Below are positions 37,522 to 46,049 of a stretch of 64,000 nucleotides of DNA, one piece after another; the first letter of the stretch is position 1, and each line of letters opens with the position of its first letter. The notes under the pieces are model-generated. The model was not told where the DNA came from. It ran no database searches and saw only the letters and a list, made by a program, of their open reading frames with translations. The position numbers and the translations under genes are program-made. Origin of the DNA: Arthrobacter sp. NEB 688 (GTDB taxonomy: Bacteria > Actinomycetota > Actinomycetes > Actinomycetales > Dermatophilaceae); NCBI RefSeq assembly GCF_013201035.1, contig NZ_CP053707.1, positions 992,001-1,056,000 of the forward strand. The letters are read 5' to 3'.

Positions 37522-37560
37522 AGCGGCGCCGGCCCAGCGACCCCCGGCCCCGACGCACGA

Positions 37561-37618
37561 CGCGGGCTACACCGCAGTAACCGTCGCTCTGGCGACACGT
37601 ACTGCGGTGTAGCCCGCG
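37561..37618. repeat. Hairpin repeat, copy 2 (downstream of tetR-MFS)
   Basis: Same 18-bp arms as copy 1 (37561-37578 / 37601-37618, plus one extra A/T pair). The loop AACCGTCGCTCTGGCGAC contains the inner stem GTCGC/GCGAC. It lies between convergent genes and may also terminate both. Confidence 0.8.
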
Positions 37619-37634
37619 CTGCGGACCTCGGGCG

Positions 37635-39011
37635 TCAGGCGGTGACGTGCGCGTCCGTGACGGCCAGGGCGCGGTCGAGGACGTCGAGGCCCTCGGTCAG
37701 CTCCTCGGCGGTCGTCGTGAGCGGCGGCACGACGTGCAGCCGGTTGAAGTGCGTCATCGGCCACAGGCCCTCGGCCTTGCAGGCGGCCATCAGCTCGCCC
37801 ATCGGCTTCGCGTCCTCGCCCGAGGCGTTGTAGGGCACGAGCGCCTCGTTCGTCGTCGCGTCCTTGACGAGGTCGAGCGCCCAGAACATCCCGAGGCCGC
37901 GGACCTCGCCGACCGACGGGTGCTTCGCCCGGATCTCCTGCAGACGCGGCCCGACGACGGTGTCGGCCATCTTCCGGACGTGCTCGAGGATGCCCTCCTC
38001 CTCGAAGATGCGCATCGACGCCACGGCCGAGGCGCAGGCCAGCGGGTGGCCCGAGTAGGTGAGGCCGCCCGGGTAGGGGCGGTCGTCGAACGTGGCCGCG
38101 ACCCGGGCCGAGATGACCACGCCACCGAGCGGGACGTAGCCGCTGTTGACGCCCTTCGCGAAGCAGATGAGGTCGGGCGCGAGGTCCCAGTGGTCGACGG
38201 CGAACCACTCGCCGCAGCGCCCGAAGCCGGCCATCACCTCGTCGGCGATCCACAGGATGCCGAACTCGTCGCACAGCTCGCGGACGCCGGCGAGGTAGCC
38301 GTCCGGCGGGATCAGGATGCCGTTGGTGCCGACGACGGTCTCGAGCATGATCGCCGCGATCGTCTGCGGGCCCTCGACCATGACGGTGTCGCGCAGGTGC
38401 TGCAGCGCGCGCTCGCACTCCTGCTCCGGGGAGGTCGCGTGGAACGCCGACCGGAAGGGGTAGGGGCCCCAGAAGTGCACGAACCCCGGTGCGCCGGGCT
38501 CGGACCCCCAGCGGCGCGGCTCACCGGTCGCGAGGATCGAGCCGCTCGTGGCGCCGTGGTAGCTGCGGTAGGTCGTGAGGATCTTGTTGCGGCCGGTGTG
38601 GATGCGCGCCATCCGCATCGCGTTCTCGGTGGCCTCGGCGCCGCCGTTGGTGAAGAACACCTTGTCGAGGTCCCCCGGGGCGCGCTCGGCGATCATCCGC
38701 GCCGCCTCGGAGCGCGACTCGTCGGCGAAGCTCGGGGCGATGGTGCACTGGCGGGCCGCGGCCTCCTGGATGGCCGCGACGAGCTTCGGGTGCTGGTAGC
38801 CGATGTTGACGTTGACGAGCTGGCTCGAGAAGTCGAGGTAGCGCTTGCCCTCGAAGTCCCAGAAGTACGAGCCCGACGCGCCGGCGATGGGCAGCGGCGC
38901 GATCTGGGCCTGCGCGGACCACGAGTGGAAGACGTGGGCGCGGTCGTCGCGCGCGACCTGGGCGCCCTTGTCGCTGTCGGGCTGGACGTCGGGGGAGGCG
39001 AACTCGGTCAT
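37635..39011 (-). CDS. Class III aminotransferase (putrescine/beta-alanine:pyruvate type)
   Basis: The product (458 aa) is an omega-aminotransferase: 'FFTNGGAEATENAMRMAR', 'SYHGAT', 'LWIADEVMAGFGR' (PLP-binding Asp) and 'DLICFAKGVNSGYVPLGG' with Lys286 as Schiff-base lysine. It moves an amino group from a terminal amine or omega-amino acid to pyruvate or 2-oxoglutarate. An aminobutyraldehyde-type dehydrogenase lies two genes upstream on the same strand, so putrescine to GABA is a reasonable guess. GAAAGG lies before ATG 39011. Confidence 0.88.
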   Translation of the reverse strand: MTEFASPDVQPDSDKGAQVARDDRAHVFHSWSAQAQIAPLPIAGASGSYFWDFEGKRYLDFSSQLVNVNIGYQHPKLVAAIQEAAARQCTIAPSFADESRSEAARMIAERAPGDLDKVFFTNGGAEATENAMRMARIHTGRNKILTTYRSYHGATSGSILATGEPRRWGSEPGAPGFVHFWGPYPFRSAFHATSPEQECERALQHLRDTVMVEGPQTIAAIMLETVVGTNGILIPPDGYLAGVRELCDEFGILWIADEVMAGFGRCGEWFAVDHWDLAPDLICFAKGVNSGYVPLGGVVISARVAATFDDRPYPGGLTYSGHPLACASAVASMRIFEEEGILEHVRKMADTVVGPRLQEIRAKHPSVGEVRGLGMFWALDLVKDATTNEALVPYNASGEDAKPMGELMAACKAEGLWPMTHFNRLHVVPPLTTTAEELTEGLDVLDRALAVTDAHVTA

Positions 39012-39071
39012 CGGGCGGCCTTTCGGGGTTCTCGTGGGCGGGTCGGGGTCGGAACGTGAGGGGTCGGTGCG

Positions 39072-39683
39072 TCAGGCGGTGGGGCGGTAGGGATGCGTCG
39101 TGCGGGTGGTCCAGTCGGCGACGAGGAGCGGGTCGAGGTCGAAGCCCTGCTCCTGCGCCCACGCCAGGTGCGCCTCGACGGCCGGTGTGCCCCAGGCGTG
39201 CTCGTCGCGGGCCAGCAGCCAGAGCGCCGAGCGGTCGGGCGTGCCGACGAGCGCCGTCGAGTAGTCGTCGGCCAGCCGGAGCACCCAGTAGTTGCCCTCC
39301 GACGACACGGGGACGAAGCGCACGAGCCCGCCGAAGCGCACCCGCAGCCGGTCGTTGCTCTCCTCGGCGCCCTCGGCCGGCGTGGCCGAGCCGTCGATGG
39401 AGTGCTCCTGCTCGTCGCCGCGGTGGCTCTCGTTGTGCACGCCGACCGAGCCGTCCTCGCGCAGCGTGTACTCGGCGATGCTCACCGTCGCGTCGTCCTG
39501 GAAGGTCATCGGCAGCCGGGCCAGCTCGTACCAGCGGCCGGCGTACCGGGCCAGGTCGACGGAGCCGACGGTGGGCGGCGGCGGGCGGTCGTCGCCGCGG
39601 ACGAGGTCGACGACGCGGTCGACCGCGCCGGTGACGATGTTCGCGGCGGTGCGCAGGGGGTCGCCGGGCAGCAGGTCGCTCAT
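39072..39683 (-). CDS. Lipocalin family protein (Blc-like)
   Basis: The product (203 aa) has the lipocalin motif 'VDLARYAGRWYELARLPMTFQ' (GxWYE), 'GNYWVLRLADDYSTALVG' (second block) and 'LWLLARDE', as in Blc/apolipoprotein D. No signal peptide or lipobox is present, so it is likely cytosolic, unlike the outer-membrane Blc. It binds a small lipophilic ligand. A -10 element (TACCGT, minus strand, 39690-39695) ends six bases before the ATG. Confidence 0.85.
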   Translation of the reverse strand: MSDLLPGDPLRTAANIVTGAVDRVVDLVRGDDRPPPPTVGSVDLARYAGRWYELARLPMTFQDDATVSIAEYTLREDGSVGVHNESHRGDEQEHSIDGSATPAEGAEESNDRLRVRFGGLVRFVPVSSEGNYWVLRLADDYSTALVGTPDRSALWLLARDEHAWGTPAVEAHLAWAQEQGFDLDPLLVADWTTRTTHPYRPTA

Positions 39684-39689
39684 CCCCTC

Positions 39690-39695
39690 ACGGTA
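39690..39695 (-). promoter_or_regulatory. -10 element TACCGT of the lipocalin gene
   Basis: On the minus strand TACCGT is followed by GAGGGG and ATG 39683, the same geometry as the fumC promoter. Confidence 0.4.
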
Positions 39696-39741
39696 GGCGA
39701 GGGGAGGTGCGTCGCGCCCGCCCGGAGCGGACGGCGCCGCA

Positions 39742-41232
39742 TCAGCCGGGCAGCGTGAAGATCGTGCGGTGCCACGGCTTGCGCGCCTCGCCGGTGATGT
39801 CGTGCATGACGTGCTTGACGTTGGTGTACTCGTCGAGGGAGTACGCCGACATGTCCTTGCCGAAGCCGGAGGACTTGTATCCGCCGTGCGGCATCTCGCT
39901 GATGATCGGGATGTGGTCGTTGACCCACACGCAGCCGGCGGCGATCTCGCGGGTCGCGCGGCCGGCGCGGTAGGTGTCGCGGGTCCAGGCCGAGGCGGCG
40001 AGACCGAACTCGGTGTCGTTCGCGAGGCGGATGGCCTCGTCGTCGTCGTCGAAGGGGACGACGACGAGCACCGGCCCGAAGACCTCGTCGCGCCAGATCT
40101 CGGAGTCCAGCGGCACGTCGGCGACGACGGTCGGCTCGTAGTAGCAGCCGCGCGCGAGGTCGCCGGTGGGGGTCGCTCCGCCCCGGACGACGCGGGCGTA
40201 CCCGCGGGCGCGCTCGACCATCCCGGCGACCTTGTTCAGGTGCGCACGCGAGGACAGCGGGCCGAGGTCGGTGGCGGGGTCGGCCGTCGGGCCCATCCGC
40301 ACGGAGCCGTAGAGGTCGGCGACACCGCGGACGAACTCGTCATACACGGAGCGGTGGACGATGGCCCGGGCCGCGGCGGTGCAGTCCTGGCCGGCGTTGA
40401 TGAGGTTGCCGGCGGCGGCGCCGTGGACGGCGGCCTCGAGGTCGGCGTCGTCGAACACGACGAACGGCGCCTTGCCCCCGAGCTCGAGGTGGACGCGCTT
40501 GCCCGTGGCCGACGCGGTGGCCATGACCCGGCGGCCGACGGCGGTCGAGCCGGTGAAGGAGGTCATCGCGACGCCGGGGTGCCCGACGAGGTGCTCGCCG
40601 GCGACCGGGCCGGTGCCCGTGGCGACGTTGACGACGCCGGGGGGCGCGCCGGCCTCGGTGAAGGCCTCGGCGAAGGGCAGCGAGGTCAGCGGGGTGATCT
40701 CGGCCGGCTTGAGGACGATCGTGTTGCCCGCCGCGATCGCCGGCAGGACCTTCCACGCGGCCATCTGCAGGGGGTAGTTCCACGGCGCGATGGAGCCGAC
40801 GACGCCGATGGGCTCGCGGCGGATGCCGCTCGTGTGGTCGGCGGAGTACTCGCCGGTGGCCATCCCGTCGAGGCGGCGGGCGGCCGCGCCGAAGAACGCG
40901 GTGTTGTCGACGGTGCCGGGGACGTCGAACTCGCGGGCGAGGCGGATCGGCTTGCCGGCCTGGCGCGACTCGAGCTGCGCGAGCTCCTCGGCGCGCTCGT
41001 CGAGGAGGGCGGCAGCCCGCAGGAGGACGGCGGAGCGCTCGGCCGGGGTCGCGCGCGACCACTCGGCGTAGGCGGTCGTGGCCGCGTCGACGGCGGCGTC
41101 GACGTCGTCGGTGCCGGCGAGGACGACGGACTCGACCACCTCGTCGGTGCTGGGGTCGAGGACGTCGAAGCGCTCGCCGGTGCTGCCGGTCCGCCGCTCA
41201 CCGGCGATGTACTGGTGCATGGCGGCGAGCAT
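39742..41232 (-). CDS. Gamma-aminobutyraldehyde-type dehydrogenase (ALDH superfamily)
   Basis: The product (496 aa) has 'SIAPWNYPLQMAAWK' (Asn), 'FTGSTAVGRRV', catalytic Glu250 in 'LELGGKAP' and nucleophile Cys284 in 'NAGQDCTAAAR'. The QDC context and overall sequence match the gamma-aminobutyraldehyde/betaine-aldehyde group. It oxidises an amino-aldehyde to the amino acid with NAD(P)+. It probably forms one catabolic route with the aminotransferase. ATG 41232 or ATG 41220 (MHQYIAGERR) may start it; neither has a clear SD. Confidence 0.88.
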   Translation of the reverse strand: MLAAMHQYIAGERRTGSTGERFDVLDPSTDEVVESVVLAGTDDVDAAVDAATTAYAEWSRATPAERSAVLLRAAALLDERAEELAQLESRQAGKPIRLAREFDVPGTVDNTAFFGAAARRLDGMATGEYSADHTSGIRREPIGVVGSIAPWNYPLQMAAWKVLPAIAAGNTIVLKPAEITPLTSLPFAEAFTEAGAPPGVVNVATGTGPVAGEHLVGHPGVAMTSFTGSTAVGRRVMATASATGKRVHLELGGKAPFVVFDDADLEAAVHGAAAGNLINAGQDCTAAARAIVHRSVYDEFVRGVADLYGSVRMGPTADPATDLGPLSSRAHLNKVAGMVERARGYARVVRGGATPTGDLARGCYYEPTVVADVPLDSEIWRDEVFGPVLVVVPFDDDDEAIRLANDTEFGLAASAWTRDTYRAGRATREIAAGCVWVNDHIPIISEMPHGGYKSSGFGKDMSAYSLDEYTNVKHVMHDITGEARKPWHRTIFTLPG

Positions 41233-41238
41233 ACGGGT

Positions 41239-41310
41239 GCGCCCCCGCTGCCGGAAAGGGCAGCGGGGGCGCGATGAGACGACGGATTCCGTCGCGCCGG
41301 GGCGCGACGG
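41239..41310 (-). terminator. Two consecutive hairpins after the PEBP gene
   Basis: GCGCCCCCGCTGCC (41239-41252) pairs perfectly with 41259-41272, loop GGAAAG. A second short stem CCGTCGCGCC/GGCGCGACGG lies at 41289-41310, ten bases from the PEBP stop. They separate that gene from the ALDH gene on the same strand. Confidence 0.75.
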
Positions 41311-41319
41311 CTTCTCGCA

Positions 41320-41841
41320 TCAGTGCTGGTAGGTCCCGTGGATGACGGCCCGTCCGAGGGTCTTGAAGGCCAGGTTGAACGAGACGACCGCCGGCGAGGC
41401 GTCGGCGTCGACCCCGAGCGTCGGCTCGGAGACGGCGTGGACGACGAGGTAGTAGCGGTGTGGCACGTCGCCCTGGGGCGGGGCGGCGCCGGCGAAGCCC
41501 TGCTCGCCGGTGTCGTTGCGGACGTGGAAGGCCTTCCCGGGCAGCTCGCCGGCGGCGGCGCCGGCCGGCAGCGAGGTGACGTCGGCCGGCACGTCGACGA
41601 GGACCCAGTGCCAGAAGCCCGAGGGGGTGGGGGCGTCCGGGTCGAAGACCGTGACGACGTAGCTCTGCGTGCCCTCGGGGGCGCCGCTCCACGAGACCTG
41701 GGGGGAGGTGTTGCCATGGTCGGCGACCTGGTCGTCCTTCAGCGGCGCGCCGTCGGTCACGTCGTCGCTCGTCACGGTGAAGGACGGGACGGCGGGCAGC
41801 ATCTCGTACGGGTTCGGGGCGGTGGGGCGCTCGAGGCTCAT
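41320..41841 (-). CDS. PEBP-family protein (YbhB/YbcL)
   Basis: The product (173 aa) is a phosphatidylethanolamine-binding-like fold: '[27 protein letters not shown]' (DPDxP and the WHW/H ligand-site motif), and '[23 protein letters not shown]' (GxxGPxPPxGxxHRY). Bacterial members are cytosolic binding proteins of uncertain role. ATG 41841 has GGAG eight bases upstream. Confidence 0.88.
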   Translation of the reverse strand: MSLERPTAPNPYEMLPAVPSFTVTSDDVTDGAPLKDDQVADHGNTSPQVSWSGAPEGTQSYVVTVFDPDAPTPSGFWHWVLVDVPADVTSLPAGAAAGELPGKAFHVRNDTGEQGFAGAAPPQGDVPHRYYLVVHAVSEPTLGVDADASPAVVSFNLAFKTLGRAVIHGTYQH

Positions 41842-41906
41842 GCGGTCATCTCCTGCGACGTCGGGGGAGTGCGGTCCCTCAAGCCAACCCCGTGACGCCC
41901 CCACTT

Positions 41907-41967
41907 ATTGCGAGCTCGGCCGCCCGACACGCCTGCTGGCGGCGTGTCGCGCGGCCGAACTCGCAAT
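41907..41967. terminator. 27-bp near-perfect hairpin after rpsN
   Basis: Arms 41907-41933 (starting ATTGCGAGCTCGGCCGC) and 41941-41967 (ending CGGCCGAACTCGCAAT) pair with two mismatches around a seven-base loop. It lies 21 bases past the rpsN stop and also upstream of the PEBP gene. Confidence 0.75.
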
Positions 41968-41987
41968 CAGTCGGGTGGGGCCGGGGG

Positions 41988-42293
41988 TCACCAGGAGCTC
42001 TTGGTGACCCCCGGCAGCTCCCCGCGGTGGGCCATCTCGCGCAGCCGGACCCGCGAGAGCCCGAAGCGCCGGTACACCGCGTGCGGCCGGCCGTCGACGA
42101 CGTCGCGGCTGACCAGGCGGGTCGGCGAGGCGTCGCGGGGGAGGCGCTGCAGCCCGAGCCGGGCCGCGGCGCGCTCCTCCTCGCTCGCGCGCGGGTCGCG
42201 CGAGGCCTCCCTGAACGCGGCGCGCCGCTCGGCGTACCGGGCGACGACCGCGCGCCGCCGCTCGTCGGCGACGCGCAGGCTCCGCTTCGCCAT
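41988..42293 (-). CDS. rpsN: Ribosomal protein S14, zinc-independent paralogue
   Basis: The product (101 aa) is the long S14 form without CxxC pairs: '[24 protein letters not shown]' and '[52 protein letters not shown]'. It replaces the zinc-binding S14 when zinc is scarce. Its ATG overlaps the rpmG stop (TGATG). Last gene of rpmB-rpmG-rpsN on the left of the Zur-type box. Confidence 0.93.
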   Translation of the reverse strand: MAKRSLRVADERRRAVVARYAERRAAFREASRDPRASEEERAAARLGLQRLPRDASPTRLVSRDVVDGRPHAVYRRFGLSRVRLREMAHRGELPGVTKSSW

Positions 42294-42463
42294 CAGCGCG
42301 ACTCGCGGAACTCGACGTGGCGGCGGACCTTCGGGTCGTACTTGCGCAGGACGAGCCGTTCGGGGTCGTTGCGCCGGTTCTTCTCGGTGACGTAGCTCGT
42401 GCCCGTCCCCGCGCTCGAGCGCAGGATCACCTTCGGGCGGACGTCGGCGGACTTCTTCGCCAT
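42293..42463 (-). CDS. rpmG: Ribosomal protein L33, zinc-independent paralogue
   Basis: The product (56 aa) is L33 '[42 protein letters not shown]', with no cysteines, so it is the C-minus form. The ATG at 42463 overlaps the rpmB stop (TGATG form). Confidence 0.93.
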   Translation of the reverse strand: MAKKSADVRPKVILRSSAGTGTSYVTEKNRRNDPERLVLRKYDPKVRRHVEFRESR

Positions 42464-42699
42464 CAGAGCTTCACTCCCTTCCGGAGCAGGTCGGTGACGA
42501 CCGCGTCGATGCCGCGGACGTCGATGGTCTTGATGCCCCGGGCGGACACCGTGAGCCGCACGGAGCGGCCCAGGCTCGGCACCCGGTAGCGCTTGTGCTG
42601 GACGTTGACGTCGAACCGTCGCTTGGTGCGGCGGTGCGAGTGCGAGATGCGGTGGCCGAAGCCGGGGGTGGCTCCGGTGACCTGGCACGTGCGGGACAC
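42463..42699 (-). CDS. rpmB: Ribosomal protein L28, zinc-independent paralogue
   Basis: The product (78 aa) has '[36 protein letters not shown]'. A single Cys remains, so the zinc ribbon is absent. The GTG start at 42699 has SD AGGAGG. First gene of the leftward C-minus ribosomal operon, 49 bp from the Zur-type box. Confidence 0.93.
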   Translation of the reverse strand: MSRTCQVTGATPGFGHRISHSHRRTKRRFDVNVQHKRYRVPSLGRSVRLTVSARGIKTIDVRGIDAVVTDLLRKGVKL

Positions 42700-42747
42700 G
42701 GGTGGGACCTCCTGGGTGGTTGCGGTGGCGCGGCCACCATGACATAG

Positions 42748-42766
42748 AATGAGAACCGTTATCAAA
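42748..42766. promoter_or_regulatory. Zur-type operator between divergent zinc-free ribosomal operons
   Basis: AATGAGAACCGTTATCAAA contains the dyad TGAGAAC-C-GTTATCA, close to known Fur/Zur boxes, in an AT-rich island. It lies between rpmB (starts 42699, minus) and rpmE (starts 42794, plus), so one box can control both operons. Zinc-starvation derepression of C-minus ribosomal proteins by Zur is established in Streptomyces and mycobacteria; the Zur gene itself is not in the window. Confidence 0.75.
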
Positions 42767-42793
42767 CTATTCCCGACCCGGAAGGAGGGGCGC

Positions 42794-43048
42794 GTGCGTC
42801 CCGGCATCCACCCGCGCTACGAGCAGGTCGTCTTCCGCGACCGCTCGACCGGCGCGATGTTCCTCACCCGCTCGACCCGCGTCCCGGACGCCACGGTCGA
42901 GCTCGACGGCGCGACCTACCCCGTCATCGACGTCGAGGTCTCGGCCGACTCCCACCCGTTCTGGACCGGGCGCGCCCGCACCCTCGACAGCGAGGGCCGC
43001 GTGCAGCGCTTCAACCGCCGCTACGGCCGCGGCGGGAGCGCGTCGTGA
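42794..43048 (+). CDS. rpmE: Ribosomal protein L31 type B, zinc-independent
   Basis: The product (84 aa) is '[27 protein letters not shown] ... [25 protein letters not shown]', the type B L31 without CxxC. GTG 42794 follows GGAAGGAGGGG; the in-frame ATG at 42749 would lie inside the Zur-type box and is rejected. It overlaps the COG0523 gene (GTGA). Confidence 0.93.
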   Translation: MRPGIHPRYEQVVFRDRSTGAMFLTRSTRVPDATVELDGATYPVIDVEVSADSHPFWTGRARTLDSEGRVQRFNRRYGRGGSAS

Positions 43049-44130
43049 GCCGCGTCCCGGTCTTCCTCGTCACCGGCCTCGACGCCGACTCGATGGCCGC
43101 CGCGACCATCGGGCTGCAGTTCGACCTGCCCGACGCCGTCGTCGTCCGGCACGACCTCGACGCCGCAGCCGGCCACCTCGTGCGCACCGTGTCCGACCTC
43201 ACCGGGCTGCTCGAGCGCGAGGTCGTGCCGCTGGAGCACGCCTGCTCCAGCTGTGCGGTGCGCGAGGACGTCCTGCCGACCCTCGAGCGGCTCGGCGCCC
43301 TCGGGCGCTGGGGCGCCGTCGTCGCGCACCTGCCCGTGGCCGCCGACGGGCTGTCGGTCTGCCGGGTGCTCGGGTGGGACCCCGCGATCGCCCCGAGCGT
43401 GCGGATCGCCGGGGTGGTCGCCGCCCTCGACGGCGCCCGCGTCCTCGACGACGTCCTCGGCGACGAGATCCTCCCCGAGCGCGACCTCGGCACGCTCGCG
43501 TCCGACCGGCGCGGGGTGGGTGAGGTGCTCGGTGGGATGGTCGAGTACGCCGACCTCGTCGCTCTGTTCGGCGAGACCCCCGACGCCGGCGTGCAGCTCG
43601 TCACCCACCTCGTGCGGCCGGGCGCCCTCGTGACGCGCGACTGGCCGGGGCTACGCGCCGAGCAGCTGCTGCCCGGCCTGCACGACCACGACGCCACCGA
43701 GGCGTGGGTCGGCGAGGTGCACGAGGGCCCGAGCCGCGCGGCCGAGGGCCACCACGTCTGGAGCCTCGAGCTCGTGGCCGACCGGCCCTTCCACCCGCAG
43801 CGCCTCCATGACCGCGTCGACGTCCTCGGCGGCGGGCCGTTCCGCTCGCGCGGCTGCTTCTGGCTCGCCAGCCGGCCGGGCGCCGTCGGCGTGTGGGACG
43901 GCGCGGGCGGCCAGCTGAGCGTCGGGCTCCAGGGGGAGTGGGGGCGCTCCCGCCCGATGACGCGCCTGCTCGTCACGGGCCTGCGCGAGGACGACGCCCG
44001 CGAGGAGCTGCGTCGCGTCTTCGTCGAGTGCCTGCTCACCGATGCCGAGCTCTCGGCGCGCGGCCCGTACTGGGACGTCGCCGACGACGGCCTCGAGCCG
44101 TGGCTCGGGCCCGTCCGCCGGGTCGCCTGA
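43045..44130 (+). CDS. CobW/COG0523-like putative zinc metallochaperone with degenerate P-loop
   Basis: The product (361 aa) keeps the COG0523 layout: N-terminal 'VPVFLVTG', a cysteine motif '[17 protein letters not shown]' (C67, C70) where most members have CxCC, and the CobW C-terminal '[17 protein letters not shown]' block. The GKT of the Walker A loop is missing ([12 protein letters not shown] at 10-21), so GTP hydrolysis is doubtful. Being in the Zur-type cluster, it probably supplies or stores zinc under starvation; with the lost P-loop it may only bind metal. Starts with GTG overlapping rpmE. Confidence 0.82.
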   Translation: MSRVPVFLVTGLDADSMAAATIGLQFDLPDAVVVRHDLDAAAGHLVRTVSDLTGLLEREVVPLEHACSSCAVREDVLPTLERLGALGRWGAVVAHLPVAADGLSVCRVLGWDPAIAPSVRIAGVVAALDGARVLDDVLGDEILPERDLGTLASDRRGVGEVLGGMVEYADLVALFGETPDAGVQLVTHLVRPGALVTRDWPGLRAEQLLPGLHDHDATEAWVGEVHEGPSRAAEGHHVWSLELVADRPFHPQRLHDRVDVLGGGPFRSRGCFWLASRPGAVGVWDGAGGQLSVGLQGEWGRSRPMTRLLVTGLREDDAREELRRVFVECLLTDAELSARGPYWDVADDGLEPWLGPVRRVA

Positions 44131-44168
44131 CCCCGGCGTCCATCCCCCACCAGAGAAGGAGGCCGACC

Positions 44169-44336
44169 GTGGCCGTCCCCAAGCGCCGTACGTCGCGCAG
44201 CAACACCCGTCACCGCCGGGCGAACTGGAAGGCCGCGGTGCCCGACCTCGTCCCCGTGCTCGTCGACGGTCGTCGGGTCGAGGTGCCTCGTCGGCTCGTC
44301 CGCGCCGTCATCGAGGGGCGGGTGGAGGTGCGATGA
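44169..44336 (+). CDS. rpmF: Ribosomal protein L32, zinc-independent paralogue
   Basis: The product (55 aa) begins '[22 protein letters not shown]', the standard L32 N-terminus, and lacks every cysteine of the zinc ribbon. GTG 44169 has SD GAAGGAGG. It is downstream of the COG0523 gene and overlaps rpmJ (ATGA). Confidence 0.9.
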   Translation: MAVPKRRTSRSNTRHRRANWKAAVPDLVPVLVDGRRVEVPRRLVRAVIEGRVEVR

Positions 44337-44455
44337 AGGTGCGCGCGAGCATCCGGTCGCTCAAGAACGCGCCGGGGTCCCAGGTCGTGCGCCGGCGCGG
44401 CAAGGTCTACGTCATCAACCGGCAGAACCCGCGCCTCAAGGCGCGCCAGGGCTGA
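44333..44455 (+). CDS. rpmJ: Ribosomal protein L36, zinc-independent paralogue
   Basis: The product (40 aa) is '[40 protein letters not shown]'-type L36 (C-minus, longer than the 37-aa zinc form). Its ATG overlaps the rpmF stop. Last gene of rpmE-COG0523-rpmF-rpmJ; two alternative hairpins follow. Confidence 0.9.
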   Translation: MKVRASIRSLKNAPGSQVVRRRGKVYVINRQNPRLKARQG

Positions 44456-44486
44456 GGCCGCCTCGGCGCCCCTCGCCGCACTGACG

Positions 44487-44532
44487 CCCCGGTTCGTCCC
44501 CGAGACCCCGGCTCCGAACCGGGGTCTCGGGG
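44487..44532 (+). terminator. Two mutually exclusive hairpins after rpmJ
   Basis: CCCCGGTTCG (44487-44496) pairs with 44515-44524, while CCCCGAGACCCCGG (44498-44511) pairs with 44519-44532. The second is the stronger, a 14-bp perfect stem with a seven-base loop. Terminator of the rpmE operon; the overlap allows alternative folding. Confidence 0.65.
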
Positions 44533-44602
44533 ATCTCTCGGGGTGACCCCGAGACGTGGGGGCGGCAGGGGCGGGGTGGGACGCGCGCCGGCGCGGGATG
44601 CG

Positions 44603-44640
44603 CGAACGGGGCGCCGACCGGGTGGTCGGCGCCCCGTTCG
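44603..44640 (-). terminator. Terminator hairpin after hup
   Basis: CGAACGGGGCGCCGACC (44603-44619) is perfectly complementary to 44624-44640; loop GGGT. It begins 17 bases past the hup stop. Confidence 0.8.
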
Positions 44641-44656
44641 GGCGTTCGCGGCTGGG

Positions 44657-44935
44657 TCAGCCGTTGACGGCGCGCTTGAGCTGCGCGGCGGCCTTGAAGC
44701 CGACCGACGTCGACGCGGCGATCTGGATCTCGGCGCCGGTCTGCGGGTTGCGGCCGGTGCGGGCGGCGCGCTCACGGGTCTCGAAGCTGCCGAAGCCGGC
44801 CAGCTTGACGTCCTCGCCCTTGGCGAGGTGCTCGACGACCACGTCGAGGGCCGCGTTGATGATCTCCTCGGCGGCGGACGCGGAGACGTCCGTGCGCTGC
44901 GAGACGGCCTGGGCGATGTCCTTCTTGGTCGACAT
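44657..44935 (-). CDS. hup: HU-family DNA-binding protein
   Basis: The product (92 aa) has 'STKKDIAQAVSQRTDVSASAAEEIINAALDVVVEHLAKGEDVKLAGFGSF' and the arm signature 'RTGRNPQTGAEIQIAAS'. It is a nucleoid-associated protein that bends DNA as a dimer. It is the short form without the Lys/Ala-rich tail of mycobacterial HupB. AGGAAAGG precedes ATG 44935. Followed by a strong hairpin. Confidence 0.95.
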   Translation of the reverse strand: MSTKKDIAQAVSQRTDVSASAAEEIINAALDVVVEHLAKGEDVKLAGFGSFETRERAARTGRNPQTGAEIQIAASTSVGFKAAAQLKRAVNG

Positions 44936-45009
44936 GGGACCTTTCCTCGTTGTCGTGTGGTGCTGAAGTTCCGACGCTACCGCCGGGATGTGTCCGGCGG
45001 CGTCAACGG

Positions 45010-46005
45010 TCAGTCTGCCGGGTCCGTTCCCCCTTCGGGCCACTGGTCCCCCCACCCGGCGTGGCGCGCGGCCCGGTAGCGCGGGCCCTGGCGCTTGCTG
45101 ACGACCTCCTCGGAGGCGCTCCCGTCGGCCCGGCAGAGCTCGAGCGCGACCATCCCCTTGCGGGTCCGCGGATGGCGCAGCACGCGTCCGGAGGGTCGGA
45201 CCGACGGCGGCACGGGCGAGCGGCGGGCGACGACGTACGACACCTTCTCGTCCTCGTGCCCGAGCGCCGCGCCCTTGAGGCGGCGGTGCAGCGCGGTGCG
45301 GTCGAGCCGGACGGCGAGGTGGCACCAGTCGCCGGCCGCGGCCAGGGGGCAGGCCTGCTCGTGCGGGCAGGGCGCGAGGACGTGCCACCCGGCGGCGAGC
45401 AGCCGGTCGCGGGCGGCGAGGACCGCAGCGAAGCCCCGCGGCGTGCCGGGCTCGACGACGGCGACGACGTCCGCGGCGGCCGCGGCGGCGTCGACGACGC
45501 GCTCCTGCAGGGCGGGCTCGAGCTCGCCGAGGAGGTAGGCGACGGTGGCGAGGTCGGCCGGGGGCAGGGCGGCGCCGTCGCCGAGGTCGCGCCGGGTCCA
45601 CCGGGCGCCGGCCAGCGCGGGCGGGCCGTGGCGACCCACCGCGGCCCCCACCGCGAGGGCGTCGGCGGAGCCGTCGACGATCTCGACCGACTCCAGCACG
45701 TCGAACTCCTCGACCGCCGCCCAGGCCGCCGCGCCGGTGCCGCCGCCGACGTCGACGAGCGAGCGGGGGGCCAGGGCCGGGTCGACCTCGAGGGCGTACC
45801 GGAGGACGCGGGCGATCGCGGCGTGGGTGGCGGGCATCCGGTAGGCGGCGTACGCCGTGGCGGCCACGCGGTCGCGCAGCACCTGCTCGGCCGGCGGTGC
45901 GCCGGAGCGGTAGACGTCGATGAGGCGGGTCGTCGCCCGGCGCAGGGCGTCGGCGTCTGCGCCGTCGAGGACGGCCTCGAGGGCGCGGTTGAGCGGGGCG
46001 GGCAC
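45010..46005 (-). CDS. Rsm22-like small-ribosomal-subunit methyltransferase-fold protein
   Basis: The product (331 aa) has a class I methyltransferase fold: 'SLVDVGGGTGAAAWAAVE' (motif I) and 'DLATVAYLLGEL', with the family's Cys-rich insert 'APCPHEQACPLAAAGDWCHLAVRLDR'. Rsm22/mS35-type proteins assist small-subunit assembly, and the cysteines can bind an Fe-S cluster. GTG 46005 is chosen because AGGAGG lies six bases upstream; a longer frame to 46035 is possible. It is divergent from the two-component operon. Confidence 0.85.
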   Translation of the reverse strand: MPAPLNRALEAVLDGADADALRRATTRLIDVYRSGAPPAEQVLRDRVAATAYAAYRMPATHAAIARVLRYALEVDPALAPRSLVDVGGGTGAAAWAAVEEFDVLESVEIVDGSADALAVGAAVGRHGPPALAGARWTRRDLGDGAALPPADLATVAYLLGELEPALQERVVDAAAAAADVVAVVEPGTPRGFAAVLAARDRLLAAGWHVLAPCPHEQACPLAAAGDWCHLAVRLDRTALHRRLKGAALGHEDEKVSYVVARRSPVPPSVRPSGRVLRHPRTRKGMVALELCRADGSASEEVVSKRQGPRYRAARHAGWGDQWPEGGTDPAD

Positions 46006-46049
46006 GCCCCATCCTCCTACGCTGGTGACGGTCACCCGCAGGAGGTCGG

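Noticed and set aside
42749-42793. Upstream ATG start for rpmE
   Set aside because: It would place the Zur-type box inside the coding sequence; GTG 42794 has a near-perfect SD and gives the normal L31 start.
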